From Metellina segmentata (Eukaryota; Arthropoda; Arachnida; Araneae; Tetragnathidae): a stretch of DNA of 64,000 nt. The translations under genes were made by a program, and so were the position numbers. The notes under the pieces were generated by a model, which made no database searches, was not told the origin of the DNA, and worked only from the letters and a program-made list of their open reading frames with translations. The DNA lies in contig OX375873.1 in NCBI GenBank assembly GCA_947359465.1, forward strand, positions 95,343,478-95,407,477, in the 5' to 3' direction. Below, one piece after another: positions 34,924 through 44,578 of this stretch (its first letter is position 1; every line of letters begins with the position of its first letter).

Positions 34924-35146
34924 TTAACCCTCCAAGTGGTTTCGAAGAGATATTTCATCCATCAAGATATGACCATTTTTCTTTTGACGAGATGTCTGGT
35001 CATCAAGGTATTGCCCGTATTTTTCTTATTTTGATTAAAAAAAATCTGGTCAGTTCTCTTCTATTGTCGAGACATCTTGTACATCAGGATCTGGCTAGTA
35101 TTGATAAAGACGAAATGCTTCGTCGAGACTACAACCAGGGGGTTAA
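34924..35146 (+). repeat. GATATC-module repeat, reference copy with both ends
   Basis: The clearest complete copy: 223 bp from TTAACCCTCCAAGTGGTTTC to ACAACCAGGGGGTTAA. Inside are four module variants (GAAGAGATATTTCATCC, GACGAGATGTCTGGTC, GTCGAGACATCTTGTAC, GACGAAATGCTTCGTC). Ends TTAA-CCC...GGG-TTAA resemble the TTAA target and CCC/GGG termini of piggyBac-type elements. No coding capacity. Confidence 0.8.
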
Positions 35147-35309
35147 AATGCTGTGGTAGCACTAAATTGTACTTTAAATGTGTATCTCAATAGCAAATTT
35201 GTCACTATATGAATTGTGAAAATCGACAACTATATATTCGCGTACTTTTACTATACTCTAAACCATACATCATTTAAAATTTTTTTTTATTTCCAATGAC
35301 AAGGCAGTA

Positions 35310-35556
35310 CAATTGCGAATACAAATACAAATACAATACAATACAATACAAAGTACAGAGTTGACCGAGGTCATTTTAGCCTTATACAAGGCCAGAAGTG
35401 GTGGTCACTTGTGAAGGGACACCCAGTGGGCGGACCATCATTGTCCCTAACAAAGGACAGCACAATTTACATCCATGCCCTAACCACGGATTAGAACAAG
35501 GAACCTTCCGATCCAGAGGCCAACACCTTGACCACTAGACCGGTTGGTCGGCACAT
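35310..35556 (-). repeat. SINE with beta head and Y body (S3), minus strand
   Basis: Read on the minus strand: head AACCGGTCTAGTGGTCAAGG (A box) and GGTTCCTTGTTCTAATCCG (B box, mutated), then the Y body (AATTGTGCTGTCC, CACTGGGTGTCCCTTCACA) and a pentanucleotide tail seen on the plus strand as ATACA repeats (35316-35350). The layout is complete. Confidence 0.75.
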
Positions 35557-35596
35557 CATTTAAAATAATATGACTTCTTTAATGCTAAATATACAC

Positions 35597-36293
35597 TCTG
35601 TAGAACAAAAAAAAATCTACGCACCAAGAAAGAGTTGGGCCGGGCTATCAATTTGGAACGGCGCTGACTGGGGGCTTATAGTCTTTAGTAACGAGTCCCG
35701 TTTCCAACTATGTTCTGACGACAACCGCAGTCGTATCTGGAGACGTCCAGAGCAGTGTGGGATCCTGCCCTTACTATCGCATGCCCCGCATGCCTTTAAC
35801 AGGACGTTATGGTCTGGGGAGCCATCTCGTTTGATAGCCTGACCCCTTTGGTAGTCATTTCTGGCAGACTTTCAGTACAGCGGTATAATGCCTCGGCCGC
35901 ACACGGCACGCGCTGCTTTGAATTTTCTTCAAGCTTTCCAAACACTTACTTGGCCAGCTAGGTCTCCAGATCTCTCTCAAAGAGAGCACATTTGGGACAT
36001 CACGGGAAGGAGATTGCAACCATACTGGAATGTTAGCCCGACAGTTGGAAACAGTTTGGCAAGAAGTTCCACGGGGAACTTTTTCAGTCTATGCCACGCC
36101 GGGTGACAGCTAGCATTCAGGCCAGAGATGAACCAACGCCTTATTGACTTCCTCCCTTTGTAACGGTCAAACTCTGAAATAAATCATTCAATTTTTTTTT
36201 TCAAATTTTAATCGTGCTTTTCTTTGCATGTTTTTCACACCCGCCAATTTTTATTGCAATCGGATTACTCCTTGGTGCGTTGATTTTTTCGAT
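35597..36293 (+). mobile_element. Internally deleted Tc1/mariner element
   Basis: Terminal inverted repeats: left AATCTACGCACCAAGAAAGAG (from about 35614) and right CTCCTTGGTGCGTTGATT (36267-36284). Flanking TA dinucleotides are possible but not certain. The left repeat joins almost directly to the middle of a transposase, so the N-terminal half is gone, and a second deletion lies near 35885. Total about 690 bp, roughly half a typical Tc1 element. Confidence 0.7.
35639..36166 (+). pseudogene. Tc1-type transposase pseudogene (N-terminus deleted)
   Basis: Visible blocks: GADWGLIVFSNESRFQL (35661-35711), where the family's catalytic Asp of the DES motif is Asn; RIWRRPEQ; a frameshift; WGAISFDSLTPLVV-like remains near 35812-35860; then, after a deletion that removes the second catalytic Asp, RPHTARAALNFL...WPARSPDLSQREHIWD (35892-36000) with the last acidic motif; and a degraded C-terminus ending near 36166. 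Its HTH domain is absent. The gene cannot encode an active enzyme. Confidence 0.8.
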
Positions 36294-36591
36294 ATAGAAT
36301 ATATTTTTGAGGAAATACAATATGAAAGCAATAAAAAATTTCCAGCAGAATTTCATTATGAAATTTTGGTAATGGCAGTTAAAGTCAATGTGGTACAAAA
36401 TCTTTTCTGAAAAATAAGCGTCTGAGTGTGAGTTTAGACTCAACCTTTTTTTTTCTGCTTAATTCACCAAGTGGTTTATTTTAAAGTCAAAAACTGCCCC
36501 CTAACCTCAGATGTAAACACTTGTTCCAAATTGTCACCAATTCTAAATAAGAGACATTTTTATTTTTTCAACTAATAATTTAATTCAGTAA

Positions 36592-36684
36592 TAGGTCAGT
36601 TTTGTTTCGACGAGCTATCTCGTTACCAAAACTGGCAAGATCTTGATGGACGAGATATCTCGTCAAGATCACATGAAGGGTTAA
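36592..36684 (-). repeat. GATATC-module repeat, copy G (short)
   Basis: Two modules, GACGAGCTATCTCGTTACC (36609) and GACGAGATATCTCGTC (36649), with the linker AACTGGCAAGATCTTGATGG between, then ACATGAAGGGTTAA as the TTAA-type end (36671-36684). The other end is not clear. Confidence 0.75.
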
Positions 36685-36704
36685 AGCAACTCCACAGTGA
36701 CATA

Positions 36705-37591
36705 TACACAGTCCAGTCACATTAATGTGACCACCACCTACTTTCGACGTCAACGTGAAATAACCAATCACAAAAGGCAGGTGGCAGCACATTGCAGTGG
36801 AGTGCATAGAAAGGATGTCCTAGGGCATCGGAAAACATTTCAATCGTTGGCGTAATGCAGATACGTAGCGATTTATCCGACGTCCAAAAGGGCATGATTA
36901 TTGGCTTTCGGGCCAGGGATGGAAGCATTTCGAAAACGGCTAATTTTGTGAACTGTTCATGTGCCGCCGTGGTAAAAGTATACCGTGCATGGCAAAATGG
37001 CACAATCCAAAATCAGCGGCGTGGCAAGGGCTATAGATGACAGAGGCGAACGAAGGCTACGGAGATGTGTTCGGGCGAATAGACGTGAAACTGTTGAGCA
37101 AATGACCGCCCAGATGAACCAATGGTCTACCAAGAGTGTATCCTCAACAACGGTTCAGCGAACGTTGCTGCGCATGGGTCTCCGCAGCAGACGCCTGGTT
37201 GATGCACCTATGCTGACTGCTGTTCATCGGAGACGAAGGCTGGAATTTGCACGCCAGTACCGCAACTGGACGTCCACAGAGTGGGGACAGGTGGATTTTC
37301 CCGATGAATCACGTTTTATGCTCCATCGGACAGATGGACGTTGGCGAATACGGCGTGAAACGTCTGCAAGCAAACACCCTGCAACAGTTGCCGGAAAGAT
37401 CCAGGCTGGAGGATTGAGGTAATCTAGCGCAGCTGGCCACGGCACTGGCGTCGGCATGGCTCAACATCCCAGTGAACACCTTCAGAAACCTAATTGACTC
37501 TCTTCCTGCACGTCTCGCAGTGGTCCGCTCTGCCAAAGGTGGATATTCTGGCTTTTGACAGGTGGTCACATTAATGTGACTGGACTGTGTG
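36705..37591 (+). mobile_element. Internally deleted Tc1/mariner element with perfect inverted repeats
   Basis: The terminal inverted repeats 36707-36735 and 37561-37589 (CACAGTCCAGTCACATTAAT... and its complement) are identical over 29 bp. A TA precedes the left end (36705-36706); the right flank is TG, so one target-site base has changed. The element is ~883 bp because about half of the transposase is missing. Perfect ends make this the youngest-looking DNA transposon here. Confidence 0.9.
36855..37558 (+). pseudogene. Tc1-type transposase, frameshifted and internally deleted
   Basis: ATG at 36855 starts MQIRSDLSDVQKGMIIG; the helix-turn-helix region follows (RDGSISKTANFVNCSCAAVVKVYRAW as context, 36918-36995). 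A frameshift near 37030 moves reading to DDRGERRLRRCVRANRR... and on to STEWGQVDFPDESRFMLH (about 37272-37325), which holds the first catalytic Asp. After AGKIQAGGLR (37422) the frame jumps to the C-terminal block NIPVNTFRNLIDSLP...AKGGYSGF, stop at 37556-37558. The missing segment would carry the second catalytic Asp and the last acidic residue. Inactive in trans, but the ends could still be mobilised by a related transposase. Confidence 0.88.
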
Positions 37592-38159
37592 CTTTCGATA
37601 TTTCATACGAAGGAAAAATAGTCAATACTAAGCAATAAGGAACAATGATATCCCTTTTAAAGAAGATACAAAATGTATTTTCGATAGCGTGGTAGATTTG
37701 TACCTCTTTCACAACGCTACCTGCACCAATAGTCGGAATAACTCAATATTTCCTGTTGCCTCTTATAAAATAACAGGTACAAATAAAATCGGACAGACCA
37801 ATACCATTGCATTATATATATGTACAGATAGTAACACCAATAGTTGATTCATAAGAGGAATGCTTCTTCCAAATTCAAGGAACTCCAATAGAGCACAGTT
37901 TGAAGATGAAAGGCCCTTAATGTATTTATACTGTTGACAGAACCTTAAAAAGATTCTATAAGTCAGCTACAGTGGAAGTGGTGTCTCTACGATCGATTCC
38001 TAATGTCTTTTTTATGCAAAAAGAGAGAGAAACGTAATAGTGACCAACAGGTTATAAGACTGAGAAATGTTCCCATGCTATTTAGGGTTCAAATACAGGT
38101 AATAAAATATCGGTAAAAACTTGTAACTGGAACATCATTACCAAGTTCCTTAGTTCTGG
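37592..38159. other. No feature recognised
   Basis: No repeat of the window's families and no credible reading frame. Confidence 0.5.
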
Positions 38160-38455
38160 ATTTTGGTTGGTTTTGGATATTAATGGTGCAAGGGCCATAT
38201 TTTTCGAAACTTTGCCAAACGCAAGACAACGTAAAGAAAAAATGTCATGAAAGTGGTGAAAAAGAGGTAGAAGAAACTAACAAGGTAGAGATGAAAGCTG
38301 GAAAAGATCGCTTGGATATCCCGGGAGCATGTCCCTTTGTTTGTTAAAGACAGTAAACCCCATGGGAAAGGAAAATTTTTGGAGTATTTAGGGTTTTTGA
38401 AGCCCGTAGACAACAAAAGAAGATATGCCTCTGAGGGCTTTCTTAGTTATGATGG
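38160..38455 (+). repeat. Dispersed repeat S5
   Basis: Starts TTGGTTGGTTTTGGATATTAATGGTGCAAGGGCCAT, a start motif shared with S4 copies (28555, 29020, 48085), then GCCAAACGCAAGACAACG, GGAAAAGATCGCTTGGATATCC, TAAAGACAGTAAACCCCATGGG and CCTCTGAGGGC. The last part matches 7714-7810. Strand is by convention. Confidence 0.55.
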
Positions 38456-38861
38456 TTCATTATTGTTTTAGCATTATTTACTTTACGGTGCGCTTACGGT
38501 TAGCTTTATTTAATTTCATTGCTTACTTTCCTGCGCAATTGTTGTGTCAGCTTCTAAACACGTAACTCGCTCCCATAGATTGGGATACTAAAACCATTCT
38601 TCTTAGTGTGCTCTAACATCCATTGAAGTGTCACGCATGAGATTCGAATCACCCTGTATACTATATATAGCAGTTTAACCTATTTCCATCATGAAGTACT
38701 TTTGGTTGGCTGAGGTTACTGTCTTTATACGGTCCTGTTCAAATCTCTTTATGAATTTGAAAATTTTTGATTGAATATCGCAGTACAATACTAGCACCTG
38801 GTATGTCCTATCATCCCATCCATCTAGTGTCTGCCACTAACAAAGAAAAGGTAGAACGGTA
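38456..38861. other. No feature recognised
   Basis: Spacer between two repeats with no gene signal. Confidence 0.45.
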
Positions 38862-39152
38862 GTTAATTAAGTCACTCTGGTCAAAAACACGGGCTATCGG
38901 TGGCGGTCGGAGATCAATCCCAGTCGGAAAAATTCCAACGACAATGCCTCCTAATTTTGAGCATGAGGTCAACACCTGAGCTGGCACCCCACTCTCCAAA
39001 CTTCCACACCACGCCAACGTGGGACATTTGAGGCTAAAACAGACTTAAAATGCACCAGCTACCCGCCTACACTATGGTCTTTGGCTCGATTGAGTTTCGA
39101 ACTCGCAACCCTCCGATTGCTAATCCGTTGCTATTCCACCTGGACAACAGCA
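38862..39152 (-). repeat. SINE family S1, minus strand
   Basis: Tail at left (TTAATTAAGTCACTCTGG), X body with GAGGTCAACACCTGAGCTGG and CCACACCACGCCAACGTGGG, and head at right (GAGTTTCGAACTCGCAACCC, 39086-39105; B box intact) ending in TTCCACCTGGACAACAGC. Near complete, with a ~10 bp loss before GAGCATGAGG. Confidence 0.82.
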
Positions 39153-39917
39153 TCGGGAAAAAAATAGAACGGAAAACTGGTTTTCTACCGGTATTTTACC
39201 GATGCTGAGAATAATTTTAAGCCCAACGGCTGTCCTACAACTAAAGTTCTGCAATTTGCCCCCAGTCCCTGTAAAAGCACCGGCGCCTATTATAATAGAG
39301 CGCGTTGATTTTTCAGCGGCCTAAAAACACCTCGGCTGTTTTGAAAAGTAGAAGTGGAGGAAACGATAGGGGGTGGGGAATGAAAAACCGTGTTTACGGT
39401 GCGCCACTTTCATTAATCACCTGGAGTAAAAAGAGGCAAATGCGCCTCGTTTTTGTAATTCAACTGGACAGTAATGGAATGGAAATTTTCCGCAGGAACT
39501 GTTTTTTGTGACGGGTAATAGAGATTGGTTGGTTCCCCAGAGCAACTATAATGAACTTTCTATCTTCATAAGATGTATATTTTTGTTTATCTATCCTCCC
39601 AACCGTTCACTATAGGAGATTGAATGGAGCTCACGACCTTTTCCTAGGAATCGAAATTCGTATTAGTCATTTCTTTACAACTTGTTTTTCGAGTGGGACG
39701 GCTAAAATACGATACAGAATTGATGAAAGTTATTGATTTGGGGATAAAAATTGTAATACATTAAGTAAATACGCATTTCCAAGTCTAATTAATTTAATTT
39801 ATTTAGAAATAGTGTTTTGCATTATGTCCATCCCGATGAAATGAAAGAAATCGAAATTCGTTTCAGTCATTGGGATTTTTACTATAATTTGTTTTTCGTC
39901 TGGATCAGGTAAGGTAG
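39153..39917. other. No gene supported
   Basis: 39200-39430 is GC-richer (AAAAGCACCGGCGCC, AGCGGCCTAAAAACACC) with a 68-codon plus-strand ORF at 39305-39511, but no domain or repeat match. Confidence 0.4.
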
Positions 39918-40036
39918 TTTTAATTAAAGTCGTACTAGAGCAACACAACGGGCTATTGACGACGGTCCGGGGTCAATCACCTAAGGGAAAGATCCAAGGA
40001 CAACACGATGTAATTTTGAACCACGGTCAGATGACG
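39918..40036 (-). repeat. Truncated X-body SINE tail, minus strand
   Basis: TTAATTAAAGTCGTACTAGAG, CAACACAACGGGCTATTG, GGTCCGGGGTCAATC, GGTCAGATGACGA. The match ends abruptly near 40036, as in a 5'-truncated insertion. Confidence 0.78.
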
Positions 40037-40323
40037 ATTCGTAGGGAACAGATAAATTGCGATACAGTGATTGACAAAACCTTTTGATTTTGGACAATGA
40101 TTAAAAAACATTACTTGAAAATGTGTTTTTAAGTAATTTATAATTGCAATTTCATGTATTTCCCCGAATAGTTTTTGACATTATGTCTTTCCCAATGAAT
40201 ATGGAAGAAAATGCAAAACTAGTTCAAGCTTTTTCATCTAAAAATTTTCAAGTGCATTACATATAACCTTACAGCACTTCCACATCTGTCCTAAATATTG
40301 CTCTATGTTCTTAAATGGATTGC
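40037..40323. other. No feature recognised
   Basis: AT-rich spacer. Confidence 0.45.
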
Positions 40324-40411
40324 TTAACCCTTCAAATGGTTTCGACGAGATATGGTTGATTTTGCTAATACCTAGAGAGATATCCTTTGAGCTAATAAAC
40401 AGGAGAGTTAA
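40324..40411 (+). repeat. GATATC-module repeat, copy H (short, both ends)
   Basis: Begins TTAACCCTTCAAATGGTTTC, holds GACGAGATATGG and AGAGAGATATCC, and ends AGGAGAGTTAA. At 88 bp it is the shortest copy in which both TTAA ends remain, which suggests that module number varies within the family. Confidence 0.7.
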
Positions 40412-40590
40412 ACTAAATTCTGTAAAGTAATGTAAAACAAATTTTGAATACTATAAAGGTCAAGGTAAAGTATTCTTCATTGGAATATTACTTTATTTAA
40501 AATTTGTTTTCTTCTATTAGTTTACATGATAGACTCAGTGGAATATGAGTTAAAGATTAGTTACATGAGAGATAAGTTGCAAATACACTA

Positions 40591-41050
40591 TATGGACAAA
40601 ATTATTTGGACACTGCATATTTTTCAGAAAAAGTGCTTTATTATTCTATTTAGTAAAAGGTGGGCCCTCCTTTTGCTTGTATTACAGTTGTAACACGTCG
40701 AGACATACTTTCCAGAAGTTTTCTGTATGTCTGGGCAGGAATAGCCATCCATGCCTCTCGCAAGTCTGGGAAAAGAGATCGTTGTGAAGATGGATGTGTT
40801 CAGGAAACCAGTCCAGCTCACGTTTTGCAGTATGGCATGGAGATCGATCCTGTTGGAAGAAACAAACATCATCGCCATAGTATTGCCATAGTGCAAGCAA
40901 ATCCGAACTATACGGAAAGTCGAGGCACACGTCAGCGTTCATGGTACCAGGTACATAAAGCAATGGACTGAGTCCTAACCAAGAAAACAACTCTACATTA
41001 CGATGGTTCCTTCTCCAAATTTTAGCAGTGTCCAAATACTTTTGTCCATA
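40591..41050 (-). mobile_element. Internally deleted Tc1/mariner element (~460 bp)
   Basis: Inverted ends TATGGACAAAATTATTTGGA (40591) and TCCAAATACTTTTGTCCATA (41031-41050) match at most positions. Inside on the minus strand is a transposase fragment. The right end is only ~20 bp from the next Tc1 element. Confidence 0.85.
40690..40990 (-). pseudogene. Tc1-type transposase fragment (central part)
   Basis: On the minus strand the frame reads GLSPLLYVPGTMNADVCLDF, then a stretch ending GDDVCFFQQDRSPCHTAK, where the Asp of FQQDRSPCH is the second catalytic residue, then a short WF..HIHL block and a C-terminal region. The helix-turn-helix, first catalytic Asp and PDLNPIE-type motif are missing. 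Inactive. Confidence 0.8.
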
Positions 41051-41070
41051 CAAAGTATATGTACCCCATA

Positions 41071-42248
41071 TACACTGAAGAGCCAAAACATTATGAGCAC
41101 CTAATCAATAACGCGTTGCGCCTCCTTTGGCCTGCAAAACAGCTGAAACTCGCCTGGGCATAGATGCCACAAGTTCTTGGTACATGACTGGAGACGACAG
41201 GTTGTACCAAATGTCTAAGCAGAGGTCACGCAAAGTAAAGATATTCGGACATGGTGGTGTTTGAGCTCTGAGCTACCGCTCCATGACACCCCAAATGTGC
41301 TCTATTATGGCGAGTTAGGTGGCCAGGATATTAAGTGGAATTCATCAGCATGTTCCTCGAACCACTCCAACACAATCCGAACCTTGTGACATGGGGCGTT
41401 GTCCTGCTGGAAGATTCCATCCCCAGTTGGGAAGACAGACACCATGTAAGGGTGTAACTGATCCGCAATGATATTCAGATAGTTCGAAACGTTCATGGTC
41501 TGTTCTGCCACAACTACGAGTGCCAGAGTCTCCCATGAGAACGTCCCCCAAAGCATAATACCACCACCAGGAACCTATGTATGACCTGCTGTACAAGAGA
41601 GGAGCAACTGTTCGCCTGGCAGACGGCGTACCCTGACACGACCATCGAAGTGATGAATGAGAAATCGGGATTTATCTGACCAGGCAACTCTCTTCCACTC
41701 ATCCATGGTCCAGTCTCGGTGTTCTCGGACCCACTGTAGGCGTAGTTAACGATGATGCTTGGTCAAAAGAGGCACACTAATTGGACGTCTGCTGCACTGT
41801 CTCATATCCAACAGTGTCCGAAACACTTGCGCTTGGACCTGCATTGTATTGGGCTGTCAGCTGAGCCACTGTCTCGCGCCGATTTTGCTTTACCAAGCAA
41901 GTTTGATGACGCGTGGACGACCAATACCTTCGCGTCTACTGCTGGTGTCACCGTCATTTATCCACTTTGCATGAATACTAACAACGGCAGATCGTGAACA
42001 ACCTACCAGTCGTGCAGTTTCTGTGATACTCGTTTCGCGTTTTCGAGTCATTACGATCTGCCCTCTATCAAATTCGCTTATATCAACAGCCTTTCCCATC
42101 ACTCGCAAAAGTAAGTGCAAGAATGATTACGTACCTTCTCCAGCAGCAGTTAAATACCATTTTCACTTAATCACGTGTCCTCCACATCATCCAGACGAGT
42201 TCATTGAAAAATGTGGGGATGGTCATAATGTTTTGGCTCGTCAGTGTA
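41071..42248 (-). mobile_element. Near full-length Tc1/mariner element with TA duplication
   Basis: Flanked by TA at 41071-41072 and 42247-42248. The termini CACTGAAGAGCCAAAACATT (41073) and, reversed from 42246, CACTGACGAGCCAAAACATT form an inverted repeat of about 28 bp with two or three mismatches. Length ~1.17 kb fits an intact Tc1-type element. Transposase runs on the minus strand. Confidence 0.92.
41105..42099 (-). pseudogene. Tc1-type transposase, near full length, broken
   Basis: Start ATG is the complement of 42097-42099 ([17 protein letters not shown]), followed by the helix-turn-helix ([17 protein letters not shown]) and GRPRV linker. The remaining frames carry VAWSDKSRFLIHH near 41660 (first catalytic Asp kept, following Glu changed to Lys), GGGIMLWGTFSWETL, NYLNIIADQLHPYM, IFQQDNAPCHK near 41392-41425 (second catalytic Asp) and SWPPNSP, then stops and a small deletion where PDLNPIE would be, then IEHIWGV. 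The C-terminus reads KGGATRY before the stop at 41105-41107. At least four frame changes. A recognisable but dead copy. Confidence 0.9.
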
Positions 42249-42380
42249 GGTTGCATACCTACATATGTACAAAATAGGTTCTGTATTAAAAAAAAAATTT
42301 AATGTTCAAGAGGATCAAAAGACTATTTGAATGAGTGCGTAATACTTGAGAGTTTAAGATAACACTACATCTTGGTAGTA
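42249..42380. other. No feature recognised
   Basis: Short AT-rich spacer. Confidence 0.4.
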
Positions 42381-42575
42381 TAAGCTATTAAATCGTAATT
42401 TTTTAATAAACCACAAAAGTTATTGATGGTTATTAAATCATAATTTTTAATAAGTTATTAAAAATTTTTGTAACCCAAGTGTATAAGTCATTGAATCATA
42501 ATTTTTAATAAGTTGTTAAACATCATTTTTATAACCCAAGTGTATAAGTCGTTGAATCATAATTTTTAAATACTT
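42381..42575. repeat. ~60 bp AT-rich tandem repeat, about 3.5 units
   Basis: Units share ATTGAATCATAATTTTTAATAAG and GTAACCCAAGTGTATAAGTC. Two consecutive units (about 42480-42541 and 42542-42575, the latter partial) are nearly identical; the earlier ones (42381 and 42430) are more diverged. Confidence 0.8.
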
Positions 42576-43914
42576 GAAAATTATTCTGAAAAATTTTAAA
42601 AGAGACTCATTATTATCATCATGTTACGTGCTGTTAATTTCACACGGTGATTAAGTCATGGAATTAGTGTGTTTGATGTTGAAACACTGTTCAACCACAT
42701 CTAATTTACATCATACTCAATAAAAAAAATGAAAATAATTTGCATGTGAGTTTTATTTTTAATCTGGAATAAGATAATAATAGTTGTAAACGTCTGTGTA
42801 GTATCTCGCAGATCTCTGTTCAATAAATTTGTGTTTGTAACTACATCATATTTCATTTTCTAAAACTATTATCGTGTCGCATTTAATTAATCGCATTCAT
42901 CACCAATAGAAAAAAACCCTAAAATATAAATATCATCTCGAAACAATGGCTAAAATCACAGTTTCACTCTTTCACATAGTTCACCCAACGTCTTACAACA
43001 ATACATCAATATTTATTATCCCATATACCCCTCCAACAAATTATCCTGTTTCGATTGGGCATGTGAATATTTTAATATGCGGTGTTCTACCCGATCCAAG
43101 CATTAACTCAATACCATGCTTAGATCATGCAAGGCATTTGGATTCATTTCATACATCTATTAACCTTCACACTAAAAATAAGTGCCAATCGAACTCGCTT
43201 CCAGTACGAATACCATTAAATATCTATGCACAACTGGTTCATTTATTTCGGTCGGTTCCCTTCCAAAACCAAAAGAATGAGACAAAATCGAGTGGAATTT
43301 TACCAAATTATACATTATCTTTCATCGGAGCACGTAGTTTATCGTTGTTATTAAAACATTAAGAATATCCGACAAGGCAGTATTAAACGCTAAAGTAAGT
43401 GACACCACTTCCCATTCATCATCCCCAATAGCGGAGCCAGGTCTGTCGGGAATACCCCAGGGTCTCATTTTAAACGCATTTCCATATGCCCTTTCCTACC
43501 AGGGCCCTTCGCTATCAACCACCAAACTAATAAATTCTTTACTTATTGTAATGAAAATTGGGGATGCGCTTTTTTAATAATCGATCTCTGCCTGCTGCTG
43601 GATTATTAAAGAAATGGAGGGATATTTTTTCTCGTTTTATATTTATAGATTTGGTGATATGAGTTGCCTGGACGTTGGTGATAAAAAAAATTGCGATGTA
43701 TTTGGATGGAGAATTTGGCGAGGAAGCACTTTGTGAAATTGTTTCGGATCCGTCATTTGACTAAATGTAAAATTCCTTTTAAAGGTTTCGCTGCCTAATA
43801 TTCCTTTCGCTGCCTAATATTTTTAATACTAACGATAATTAGTTCAGGGATTGTACTTTCTACTAGTTTATTCTTATCGCGTGTATTCCTGTTTCATAAG
43901 AAGGTTGCATGGCA
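42576..43914. other. No gene supported; contains a 138-codon ORF
   Basis: The plus-strand frame 42946-43362 starts with ATG and stays open for 138 codons, encoding a Ser/His/Pro-rich product with no domain I know, no signal peptide and no repeats. For DNA this AT-rich an ORF of this size is uncommon but can occur by chance in 64 kb. A short duplicate TTTCGCTGCCTAATATT occurs twice at 43786-43822. Confidence 0.35.
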
Positions 43915-44145
43915 TGGAAATGCACCACACGGGGTGGTGTACTTTAAATCTTTCTTGGCCTCGAATGTCCTCACGTTGGCGTGGCGTGAAAGTTTGGAGA
44001 GTGGTGTGCCAGGTCAGGTATAGTTCTCGTCATCTGACAGTGGCTCGAACTTATGCGACATGGATTTTAGATCTTTTCCTTTGGGATGGATCCCGGAACG
44101 TCGGCAATAGCCCGTTGTGACGCCCTTCAATGCGACGTTAATGAA
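43915..44145 (+). repeat. SINE X body without head, plus strand
   Basis: CTTGGCCTCGAATGTCCTCACG, GCGTGGCGTGAAAGTTTGGAG, TCGTCATCTGACAGTGGCTCG, GGATGGATCCCGGAACGTCGG and AATAGCCCGTTGTGACG...TGCGACGTTAATG are present. The tRNA-like head is lost or lies in degraded sequence left of 43915. Confidence 0.75.
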
Positions 44146-44269
44146 CCTACCCTAATACAAAACGTGACAATAATTTCTTCATATTTTTACAAGTGGAAAT
44201 ATAATTATAAATTTATTATACATAATCGAGTTGACTAATTAAATGAATCTTAGTTTCATCTTAATTAAA

Positions 44270-44578
44270 TCTCGGTTACCCGGTTGGCAGAGTAGCAGAT
44301 TAGCAAACGGAGGCTAGCGAGTTCAAAACTCGATCAACCGAAGACCATCGTATACATGTGGGGGGGGGGGTTTGATCGTTGAATCTATCGTGGTCTCCAA
44401 TACCCTCACTCTAGTGTGGTGTGGAAATTTGGAGAGGTGAGGTATTAGTTCAGATTTGACCTCGTTATCCACCATTGTTCAAAATTATGAGGCGATGTCC
44501 TCGGTTTTTCCCTTAGGGATTGATCTTGATCCATGACCAGTAGCCAGCTGTGTTGCTTCAGTGTGAAGTTAATTCAAT
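44270..44578 (+). repeat. SINE family S1, plus strand, full length
   Basis: Head CCGGTTGGCAGAGTAGCAG (A-box position) and GCGAGTTCAAAACTCGATC (B-box position, 44308-44326), body from CGTGGTCTCCAATACCCTCAC, GTGGTGTGGAAATTTGG, tail GTAGCCAGCTGTGTTGCTTC to GTTAATTCAATTATC. A run of eleven G (44360-44370) lies between head and body. Confidence 0.85.

Noticed and set aside
34924..35146. A CRISPR-like or bacterial repeat array
   Set aside because: The modules vary, spacers are themselves conserved, no cas genes exist and the whole window is eukaryotic in character.
42946..43362. 138-codon ATG-started ORF as a host gene
   Set aside because: No domain, signal, splice pattern or codon bias that I can see; one ORF of this size is within chance for 64 kb read in six frames, so it is only mentioned.
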